Part shown: positions 10,020 through 21,100 of the stretch, one piece after another
Layout of the letters: every line of letters starts with the position of its first letter
Numbering within the stretch: the stretch's first letter is position 1
From: Saccoglossus kowalevskii
Lineage: Eukaryota; Hemichordata; Enteropneusta; Harrimaniidae
Length of the DNA: 29,278 nt
Reading direction: 5' to 3'
NCBI RefSeq assembly: GCF_000003605.2
Contig: NW_003124896.1
Span: forward strand, 505,500 to 534,777
Position numbers and translations under genes: made by a program
The notes under the pieces: generated by a model
What the model was told of the DNA's origin: nothing
The model's database searches: none
What the model saw: only the letters and a program-made list of their open reading frames with translations

Positions 10020-10900
10020 GAAATGAACTACAAATGTTCATGAAACTGGTATAAAGACTAAGTTTGAATGAAATTGGTCAAGGCATGCCCCAGAAACTGT
10101 TAATGACATGTGCAAATGTTGATTTTTGGGACAATTAATGGCTGTCAGTTAAAGCTCAACAAAATAAAACAAAGCGATATTGACATGTATCTTGACTTGT
10201 ACCAACTTTAAAACAAAACATTGAACCCATTAACTTGCCCCAAATCTGTAAAATGAGCAGAACACTCGTAAAAAAACAAAATGGCCACTCGTCCTACATT
10301 TTGAATTGAATCACGAAAAAAAATTACGTGCATCAATATTTTGTATGAAATCGGTGAAGGCATGTCCAATAAACAGTTGATGAAATTTTTGAATTTTGTG
10401 ATTTTGTTTCTTAAGAAATGGCCGCCATAAGGCTAAATTTCGATAAAAACGAAAAATAACTGAAAACAACATTTAACCAATTATAACTTGCCTTTGTACA
10501 AAATTTAACCCAAATCTGTACAATCATCTCTGTAAAATGAGCAGAACACTCGTAATGAACAAAATGGCCACCAGTTCGCCATTTTTGAATCGAATCACGA
10601 AAAAAATGACGTACATCAGTAACCCACCATTACTGATGTCAATGCCAAGTTTGAATAAAATCGATCAAGGCATGTCGACATGTCCAAAGGTTGATTTTTT
10701 TTTTTTTGCAACAAAAATGGTCAATCAAAAGTCAACCAAATCAAAATTAAATCAATGTGCACATGTCTGCCATATTGACTCGTCTTTGAAGAAAATCTGT
10801 CTATGTGTCCCTGAGAAATGAAGACTGACAAACACACAGGCGGATGGACACAAAACATAAGTCCCCGTTTCTCACTACGTCCGACGGGGAATACTTGTAA
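10020..10900. repeat. Degenerate modular repeat, ~280-310 bp period
   Basis: The block TGAATGAAATTGGTCAAGGC recurs with changes near 10065, 10342 and 10652. The block TGTAAAATGAGCAGAACACT recurs near 10248 and 10532, each time followed by an AAAATGGCCAC segment and then GAATCACGAAAAAAA. A further AAATGGCCGCC lies near 10418. The right end carries a short inverted pair, GTCCCCGT and ACGGGGAA (10861-10895). It looks like an old dispersed repeat built of tandem modules and is not coding. Confidence 0.65.
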
Positions 10901-12006
10901 CAAATGAAACAAACTTGAGGTTTTCTAAAAAAAAGAAATTTAAGAAATTGGGATAGCCATTTTAATAAGAAGTCGAAAATATCACTCTTTACCAAAAATA
11001 TTCATTAAAATTAGAGAATTGAAGATATCTGCACGAAATGAACAAATCTGAGAGAAATCCACCGAAAGTACACATTATACCAAGTTTCAATTCAATTGGA
11101 CTTGCACTTTTCATTAAGAAGTTGACATGGACTAGCCACGCTTGACGAAGTAAAACAGTGGGGTTAAAAAATTGACATGGAGCACAACTAATTTATTTGT
11201 ATAAAAGGCTACATACTGGTACTTACTATTTAGATAATTGCCAAATTAGTACCATGCCAGGCTAATGAAATGGTGGTGACCATTGTGCAGTGCATATTTC
11301 AATTTCATGTAAACAAACTTTTTCCACACTTTGTGTATATGTTGCTATGAAACCTATATCAAACATGAGCCAAAGTGACAAGCATCATTTTTTAAAGTAA
11401 CTGGTCCTGCAATTGGGTTGTGCTTGGTCTTGCTCACTTCAATATATCATAGCTGATATAACCATGGCAACAGTAATGATACAAAGAAAACAAGAACATC
11501 CAACTTTGTCAGATTTTACTCATACAGCTGTAGTCTCTGCCATGGAGCATTGACAATAATAAAAACATTCAAAAATGATCATTTATTTGTAATGTGTTTA
11601 ATATTTATGACAAATCCAAAGATATCAACAAAAAAACAAGCAAAGAATCATACTTTCCCCAAGATTAATGGCCATGATTAAAATTCAATTCAACAAATAT
11701 TTTCTTGTTTCCATTTCAGATAAACAAAGTAATAGGATAATTCAACACTAGAGGGCAATATATACATTTTTTTTTAATTCAACAGAACATCACCTACTAT
11801 ATATATTATATGTGGCACATGATGTCCTTCCACCTGATATGTACATACATGTATCATGTAAAATTGTTACTGTACATAAATATTTCTAACAAACATTTAT
11901 GTTTTGTTAAGTACCGGGGTATCAATGTACAACACATAATTTATTGGTTATATTCATGTATAATGGTAAAATATTAATTATTACAATTTGTTTCCATTCT
12001 TCTTCA

Positions 12007-12024
12007 TTTATTTATTTATTTATT
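12007..12024 (-). terminator. Overlapping polyadenylation signals of SFI1
   Basis: On the minus strand a (AATA)n tract gives four overlapping AATAAA hexamers starting only 15 bases after the SFI1 stop codon, which implies a very short 3' UTR if used. Confidence 0.55.
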
Positions 12025-12038
12025 ATACTTTCAATACT

Positions 12039-12143
12039 TCACTGCAATTGAGCCACCAAAGAATTTGCTTTGTCGGCAAGTGACCTCACGTTGTCTTTAT
12101 TTTCCGCAATCTTACGAGATAATTCATTGATCTCCAGCTGCAT
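12039..12143 (-). CDS. SFI1: SFI1 exon E20 (last, stop codon)
   Basis: 34 codons plus TGA: MQLEINELSRKIAENKDNVR, then SLADKANSLVAQLQ, a coiled coil. The acceptor is a microsatellite, six ATT units running straight into CAG. Confidence 0.85.
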   Translation of the reverse strand: MQLEINELSRKIAENKDNVRSLADKANSLVAQLQ

Positions 12144-15100
12144 CTGAATAATAATAATAATAATTTTTAAGTGCAGATTTAAACTAGCTATCCCATAATG
12201 CATTGTTTCTGTTAAGGTCTCATGCCACTAATCAACCAATCAATCAATTTAAATGCCTTGCAAGAACCAATGACATTTTTAAAATATTTTTTTTCTCAGG
12301 TGCTCCCTGTTTGTGGGCGTAATCAACCTCGTCAAAGGTGAGACCAACATGTGGTCTTTTGTTTACTACTTAGCGGCTGTGTACCTGTGGGTTTATTCTG
12401 TGTGTATTTGGATGTTCTAATCTTGGTGTTTTTCCAGTGATTTCTCTAGGTGCAATCCAAATACAGTAGGTGTGTCTTGTTTACCTGAGATTTGTAAGAG
12501 TTTGAGCTGGCCAACATGTTAGTTTTTTTCATATGGTTGATTACTGGCATGTTAATTTCCCATTTTTGAGCCATGTTTTCAATTTTCTTCATCATTTTCA
12601 TATACATGTAGCAATCTCGTCATATGTTAACATTGTCGTCTATGGAAATTCAATTAGTGCTATGAGCCCTGATGTTATGCCTCTTTCACCTTGGATATGT
12701 CAGTATGCAGATTCAATTTAGCTATCCTACATAACACTGCACCCTACCATGTTGACTTCCTCTTTCACTTGGGATACATCAGTTTGCAAATTTAAACTCA
12801 TATTAACACCGGACAGTTGATCTTCCAGCCAATCAGAGAGCTGCTTCTTCTGTTTCTGCAAATCTCTGAACAAAAAATAAGCAAACAAAAAGTCATATTT
12901 AGAAAATAATTCTTTGAATACAGATATCCAATAAGAAATATTTTGTAACTTTTTAGTTTTTCTCTCCAAACACTATTAAAGTCTAAACCAAACACCAGTA
13001 CAGTGAAACCTGTTTAAGCCGAACACCAGAACAGTGAAACCTGTTTAAGCCGAACACCAGAACAGTGAAACCTGTTTAAGCCGAACACCAGAACCGTGAA
13101 ACCTGTTTAAGCTGAACACCAGTACAGTGAAACCTGTTTAAGCCAAACACCAGAACAGTGAAACCTGTTTAAGCCAAACACCAGTACAGTGAAACCTGTT
13201 TAAGCCGAACACCAGAACAGTGAAACCTGTTTAAGCCAAACACCAGAACCGTGAATCCTGTTTAAGCTGAACACCAGTACAGTGAAACCTGTTTAAGCCA
13301 AACACCAGAACAGTGAAACCTGTTTAAGCAAAAACACCATAACGGTGAAACCTGTTTAAGCCTAACACCAGAACAGTGAAATCTGTTTAAGCCGAACACC
13401 AGAACCGTGAAACCTGTTTAAGCTGAACACCAGTACAGTGAAATCTGTTTAAGCTGAACACCAGTACAGTGAAACCTGTTTAAGCCGAACACCAGAACAG
13501 TGAAACCTGTTTAAGCCAAACAGGAGTACAGTGAAACCTGTTTAAGCCAAACATGAGTACAGTGAAACCTGTTTAAGCTGAACACCAGAACAGTGAAACC
13601 TGTTTAAGCTGAACACGAGTACAGTGAAACCTGTTTAAGCCAAACACCAGAACAGTGAAACCTGTTTAAGCTGAACACCAGAACAGTGAAACCTGTTTAA
13701 GCCAAACACCAGAACAGTGAAACCTGTTTAAGCTGAACACCAGAACAGTGAAACCTGTTTAAGCTGAACACGAGTACAGTGAAACCTGTTTAAGCTGAAC
13801 ACGAGTACAGTGAAACCTGTTTAAGTTGAACACGAGTACAGTGAAACCTGTTTAAGCCAAACACCAGAACAGTGAAACCTGTTTACGCTGAATACCAGAA
13901 CAGTGAAACCTGTTTAAGCCGAACACGAGTACAGTGAAACCTGTTTAAGCCAAACACGAGTACAGTGAAACCTGTTTAAGCTGAACATTAGCACATAAAA
14001 ACCTCTCTAAGGCAAATGCCAATCTATCAAAACTCTGAATTAAAATGGTTTATTTACTTTATTTTTTCAGTGTTGTTCTTGTGTTCCTCTAACTGTACTT
14101 TGATGTCCATTATCTCTTTTAGAATGCTCTCTCTGCTTCTAATCATCTCCTTTGAAATTTCCGGAACTTGTCTGAGTGGCTGATGGATGTCTGTATCATG
14201 TTGTAAAGGGATAGTGAAAGCTGATGGTGGAAGCAAAATGGGCTTCTCCTTTGGACTAGCGGACATCTTCTTGTTTGCATCAGTCACTCTTTTTGGTGGT
14301 GTTATATTGATAGCAGTGATTGGAATTATGGGATATTGTGTTTCCATGGCACCTGTACTCGGCGTTTCTGTTAATACTGCAGGCTGAATTTTATCATGTA
14401 CATTCACAATAACCTGTGGTTCTTCAGATGGAATTGTTTCTACATCATCTCTGAAGCTGTCAACCTTTGGAGGAATCTCCAATCTTTGTGGTGACGATGC
14501 ATCATTTATCGTTGAAACGTCATTCTCCATCGCATCCGACGTCTCACTGCCCGATACTGAGCTGATATCATGATACAATTTTCCCATGGTGCTAGTAAAT
14601 GGTTTTGGTTCAAATCTAGGATGGCTTTCATCGCTAAACTTTGGTTGTCTGTGATCAATTTTAATTTCCCCAGTTTGTAAATCCACATGGGCACCAGCAT
14701 TACCACTGCAAAAAAAATAATGAAATAATTAAATTACCATAGTGATAGATTTGAATTTAATATGCTATAACCATCAATACCAGGTCTATCCTATAAGGTC
14801 CATTCAATTAGCAATAGCAATTGTCAGCTTCATCATAGTCTTATTAAAATCCAATGTATGAATCCGAATCCGAATCCGAATGTAAAGGCTCCAGTTGTGT
14901 TCATATCTTTCAAAATCAGCAACCAATCAGAATTCATGTTACAGACTACTTGCTAGTAAGGGACTCAGTGGAAGGCTGTCTGAATGAATGCAATTTGCAT
15001 ATAATCTGTTCTTATTCTGGTTGAAAAGGAATAAAATCTTCACCCACAGAGATGATTACCAACATTGTCTACACTGTATGTAAACATACTCCAACATGGG

Positions 15101-18100
15101 CTTAGAAAGCAATGGCTGAATGAAAAAACTTTGGTTGGCAATCTTACCAATCAGACTGCTACATTACTTCTACACTCGTTATTAATATGAAAAATGAATG
15201 TAATTTAATCCAGCAACACAACTGTGAATGTGAACGTTACTCACTCATCAAAACTGATATCCCCAACAAGCCCTTCTTTTTGTAAAGACTCCAAAAGAAA
15301 GTCTGGTTTTCTTGGTTTAGGTCTACTTTTAAGATTTGTAGTCATAACCCTGTAACAGAATTATAATAGACTAAAATTAGGACAATTTGGGTCATTTTTA
15401 AGTAAATGAGTGAATGCAGAGAAAAACGAGTGCAACTATAATCAATGATGTACATATTATTAGTTGACATACTTCTGAGCAATATGCACGGCATGTGGCA
15501 GTTGCTGCACGGCAGGTGGCGGTTGCCGAACTGAAGATCTGATTGGTGATTCTGACGTCATGATTGTTGGTATATAATCAGCCACCTTTCTCCGTGGTAA
15601 CAGTATTCCTTTGCGTTCTCCACCTCTTTGTTGCTGTCTTTGCTTTGTCCATTCTTTCCAGTGATTTGCGCAACGATACACGACTTGCATTGTACTGTAC
15701 GCAATCTATCAATAAGGGACAAGAACATATGAAACATGTTGCGAAACAAAACCATACAAACAATATACAAGAGAAACAGATTTTAAGTTTGGTGACAATA
15801 AGCTTGCTTCATTAAACATCTTTCAAAAAGCGTAAAATGTTCCAATGACTAAATTATTAACATTAAATTTGTTTAATTAATGCTTTGTATGAGAACGCAG
15901 CGATGAAAATACAAGAATGATCATCAGTAGATGTTAATTTTGCTATTATTAATCGCAACCATACCGGCCATTCAAACTTTTTTGAAATGTATAAACGCAG
16001 GTCTGGGTTACCAAAAATAATAAATTAACAGACAAAATGGAAAAAGTAAAATGAGAATGCTAAACTTACCTTGGCTTGTTCTGATGCGGCATACGTTGCT
16101 CTATTTGCCGATATATCAGTGGCTACCTTTAACCACTGTGACACACCCTTTCTTAGGAATCTCTGCCTTCGTTGATCCATTGCTTGGGAAATACGCTCCG
16201 CTTTACGCTTCTTTTCCAATGTATACGAAAACCATGCTAGTAGACATCTACGTTCTACAGAATACGCCCATTGCCAGAGTGCCATGGTGTTCTTTGTGTT
16301 GGTTTCTTGGGCTTCATGATACTATCAACAAAAATATACCCATGAACACAAATGAAAACCACTGTTCTGCCAGTGAAGACAGTGCAATAATGCAACCACA
16401 TGAAAATTAGATTAAGAATCAGGAAAAAAAGAATTTAAAAATTTGTGATGTAATAAAATTTGACAACAGAGAAATGCCGTTTATGATTTTTTGAATAGTT
16501 ACCTGCTGTCGCCACTTTATGAAAAAAGTCGCAGTAATCCTAGTGTTATGTAACCACATACACTGTTTACGCAGCAACTGGAATGATATCAAGAAAATCA
16601 AAAGGATGTTATATTCCAAAAATGTGAAATATGGAAGCATTTTAAAGCTGATATTGGATCGCATTGCAAAAATGAGTAAATATACAGCTTTTCAGAAGTT
16701 TAAATGTGGAAATAAAAAAAGACAATGAACTGAAGTGTCAAAAATATAAAAATGCAAAATCTTTGAACAAGCAAACTTCTTTTTATCAATAATTATTATC
16801 GGTATACGAAAAAATTAAACTGAGAGTTATTCACATACATGTTTCCTGATAGCATATTTCCTATACAACATCCATGCTGTGAAGGATTTCTGACAGAGTT
16901 TATTATCCCAGTGTCTGTCAGCTCTTTCTTGTAATTCCCTGTTCCTTATAGAAGTCTTGTGAGTGTTTATCCAGGCATAGAACACTCTCTTGACTTTCAC
17001 TGCAAGCATGAAATGTACATTATTAGTTGTTAGGGGTTGACCATTAGAATTTCTGGGAGGGGAATGCTAGACAAAAATTGTATAGAATAAAATTTACCAT
17101 CACTCACATTTGTTTTTTTTTGTTTTTTTAAATTGATCCTTCTAGTTTTTAATGGCCCACCTCTTAGTGAAATAATTGAGGTTTAATGTTAAGAATACAT
17201 ATCTTATACAGACATAAACAGAAACAATAAAATATACAATGTACAAACTTGTATATGTATAATCTCTAATAAACATGCTAATAAAGTGATTTGAAAAACA
17301 GCTGTTTTTGTGATAGTCATATGCTGATTTTTTGCTGTTTAATTTCAGAATAGCCATACTTTTGTAGAAAATTAATAAATGTATTTTTATTCACATGACA
17401 AACAAGTAAGAGTGTCATCACAATTTACAAGAAATCTGACTCGACTATTTCTCTCAGTTTTAGAAATGGCAGAAAAAAAACAGTCAAACTGAATTTTACC
17501 TTTGTCTAGAGTTTCCCTTGCCTCTGTAACTTCTTGCTGTTTAGAGTGTTTGTTGCAGATATGTGACATGGTGTAATTACGCCATGCAGAGAATACCTAG
17601 AAGAACGGAACATTTATAGGTTATCACAATTCATATCTAACATTTTTCTAAACCATAGGAAAGCTGTAATTCATCATTTTGTTCAATTTGGTGCTGTTCG
17701 TGTGACTTTTGAACTTCTGGAGGTTGACAGATTTGTCAAACAGATTCTTGAATGTGAAATGTGTTTTGTTTTGCAAGAATGGATTGGAAAAATTAAGGGA
17801 AAAAAATAATCAGTCGCAATACAAGCAGGTTTATATTCTTAGCTCTATGAAATATGGCAGAAATTACATTTTTAATGTATAAACCACACAGTTTGCTTTA
17901 AACATGAGAACATATTGAATTAGAAAACTAGAAAATAAATTGTTGCATGCCTAACCTTTGCTTTGTGGGAGATCTGCCAGTGATTGGTTGCTTTGTTTTC
18001 TGAGGCTTTATCTTCTATCTGAACTTTGACATTTTCATACCACTGCCACAATGCCCACCTGAAATCAACATGATTGTACAGTGAAACTAACAACAAATAT

Positions 18101-21100
18101 TACAAGTGATGATGAAGTTTCAACCTTTCAACAACATGGCAACAACATCATTCAAGCTAAGAAAAAGATTTTTTCTATAATTCTAACTGCCATGTCTGAG
18201 GAAACGTTACTATAATAACACTATAATTGTTCTTGACACATGCCTGTAGTTATGTTTAAGTTCAAGTTTTGTTGAAATCATTACTGATATGAGGTACTTA
18301 GAAAAACAACGGTGAACATAATTTAATGAATATGACACCTACATCAAGAGGTGTTTATAAATTATAAATTTATTTATAAAGATTTGTGTAAGATATGTAT
18401 GGATGGCACTATTAAAAGTGGATATCGTTCTAAATGCCCACACACAACTTGACCATTGCTTACATCAATAAAGCCAAGCATAACAATATAACCATTGAAT
18501 AAATATGAATGTCATATGCTTGTATCTTGTATACAGGAGTTTGAGTCTTGCAGAATGAGAGAGTTCAAATAGGTAGCGATGAATCTTACCTTGACAGTTG
18601 CATATTATAGTTTTCCAGCTTCTGTTCTACAACCTGTTTCGTATTTGTACACTGTTTTGTATAAAACTGCAAATACAAGAAAATAAGTAACAAATAAGTA
18701 GATGATATTATAGTTACATTACAAAAGATTTATCAGTATTTTGGACTTATATCCAAGTACTATAGAGTATTTCCAAGTCACAGTGTTATGAGTTGGGGTT
18801 TAAATGATAATTCAAAGGTGATGAAGTAATTAACAATTTCTCCAAATTACAAGAATGGCTTATTGCGTAAACCACATTTGTGACATCACAACTACATGTA
18901 TTGTCCCTAGTGGTGTTTAGTTGATATAATTACTTCTGCTGCAGTGGTGGTTCTGCAAGAAGCACCAGCGGATTCTGCGAAAAGCACCAGGTGATTGTGC
19001 AAAAAGCACCAGGCAATTCTGCGATAACTACCAGGCAATTCTGCGAGAACCACCAGACAATTCTGTGAGAAGCACCAGACAATTCTGTGAGAAGCACCAG
19101 ACAATTCTGTGAGAAGCACCAGACAATTCTGTGAGAAGCACCAGACAATTCTGGGAGAACCACCAGGCAATTCTGTGAGAAGTACCATGCAGGCAATTCT
19201 GCAAGAACCACTAGGCCATTCCGTGAGAAGCACCAGACAATTCTGTGAGAAGCACCAGACAATTCTGTGAGAACCACTAAGGCCATTCTGTGAGAAGCAC
19301 CAGACAATTCTGTGAGAAGCACCAGACAATTCTGTGAGAAGCACCAGACAATTCTGTGAGAAGCACCAGACAATTCTGTGAGAACCACTAAGGCCATTCT
19401 GTGGGAAGTACCAGGCCATTCCGTGAGAAGCACCAGACAATTCTGTGAGAAGCACCAGACAATTCTGTGAGAACCACTAAGGCCATTCTGTGAGAAGCAC
19501 CAGAAAATTCTGTGAGAAGCACCAGAAAATTCTGTGAGAAGCACCAGACAATTCTGTAAGAAGCACCAGACAATTCTATGAGAAGCACCAGACAATTCTG
19601 GAAGAAGCACCAGACAATTCTGTGAGAAGCACCAGACAATTCTATGAGAAGCACCAGACAATTCTATGAGAAGCACCAGACAATTCTGGGAGAAGCACCA
19701 GACAATTCTCTGAGAAGAACCAGACAATTCTGTGAGAACCACTAAGGCCATTCTGTGAGTAGCACCAGACAATTCTGTGTGAAGCACCAGACAATTCTGT
19801 GAGAAGCACCAGACATTTCTGTGAGAAGCACTAAGGCCATTCTGTGAGAAGCACTAAGGCCATTCTGTGAGAAGCACCAGACAATTCTGGGAGAAGCACC
19901 AGACAATTCTGTGAGAAGCACCAGACAATTCTGTGAGAAGCACCAGACATTTCTGTGAGAAGCACCAGACATTTCTGTGAGAAGCACCAGACAATTCTGT
20001 GAGAAGCACCAGACATTTCTGTGAGAAGCACCAGACAATTCTGTGAGAAGCACCAGACAATTCTGTGAGAAGCACCAGACAATTCTGTGAGAAGCACCAG
20101 ACAATTCTGTGAGAACCACTAAGGCCATTCTGTGAGTAGCACCAGACAATTCTGTGAGAAGCACCAGACAATTCTGGGAGAAGCACCAGACAATTCTGTG
20201 AGAAGCACCAGACAATTCTGTGAGAAGCACCAGACAATTCTGTGAGAAGCACCAGACAATTCTGTGAGAAGCACCAGACAATTCTGGGAGAAGCACCAGA
20301 CAATTCTGTGAGAAGCACCAGACAATTCTGGGAGAAGCACCAGACAATTCTGTGAGAAGCACCAGACAATTCAGCGAGAAGCGCCAGACAATTCTGTGAG
20401 AAGTACCAGACAATTCTGGGAGAAGCACCAGACAATTCTGTGAGAAGCACCAGACAATTCTGGGAGAAGCACCAGACAATTTTGTGAGAAGCACCAGACA
20501 ATTCTGGGAGAAGCACTTAGGCCATTCTGATAGAACATCACTTAAACAACCGTTGTTTATCCATGGAGGTTCTAGAAAATATACACACTATCATTGTTCA
20601 GGTGCTTCCATAATGAATGTTAGAGTGCAACTTCCTACCAATTTTAAAACTTGATGCAAGACCTGCAAAACAAACCCTGATTCTTGGATACACCAAAGTC
20701 TTGGAGTCGTCAGTTACTCTACTGATATAGTTAAGCAGGTGATTTGTTAGGGTATGCAACATGGAGTTGGCGATTACCTACCACTTACACTGGTTGGTGA
20801 CACATGTCAAACTCTAATTTTACACATATTACAAATAATAACTGCTTACCTTCCATGCTGTAAGAACCCTCATCAACAGTTTCTGATTATTGTGATTATT
20901 AGCAGTCAGTACTTTCAAGTATTTCTGTTTACGATACGCCACATACTGTTCGATAAACATAGATCAAGTTAGACAGTGATCAACAAATACAAATATATAA
21001 ATACATTGTTTACTTTCAAAACCAAATTTCAAAAACTCCTTGATCATAAATGGACATGTTTTAATAATAGAAATCTAGTTTAAAATTGAAAACGAAATAT

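Larger units (their letters stand above)
9228..12038. other. Intergenic region between convergent TRIM and SFI1 genes
   Basis: About 2.8 kb. It contains the TRIM 3' UTR, a modular repeat block at about 10020-10900 with a weaker related module near 11090, then AT-rich DNA from 11150 to 12000 in which I see no gene. The SFI1 3' UTR enters from the right. Confidence 0.7.

Noticed and set aside
12988-14025. A CRISPR-like array
   Set aside because: The repeats are directly adjacent with no unique spacers and the genome is eukaryotic.
14187-14387. A plus-strand frame with two hydrophobic stretches
   Set aside because: It is the antisense of SFI1 exon E18, whose frame and splice sites are well supported.
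18907-20516. Several repeat-protein genes of 180-285 codons on the minus strand
   Set aside because: They are overlapping frames of one 22-bp satellite that lacks stops, and they lie inside an SFI1 intron.
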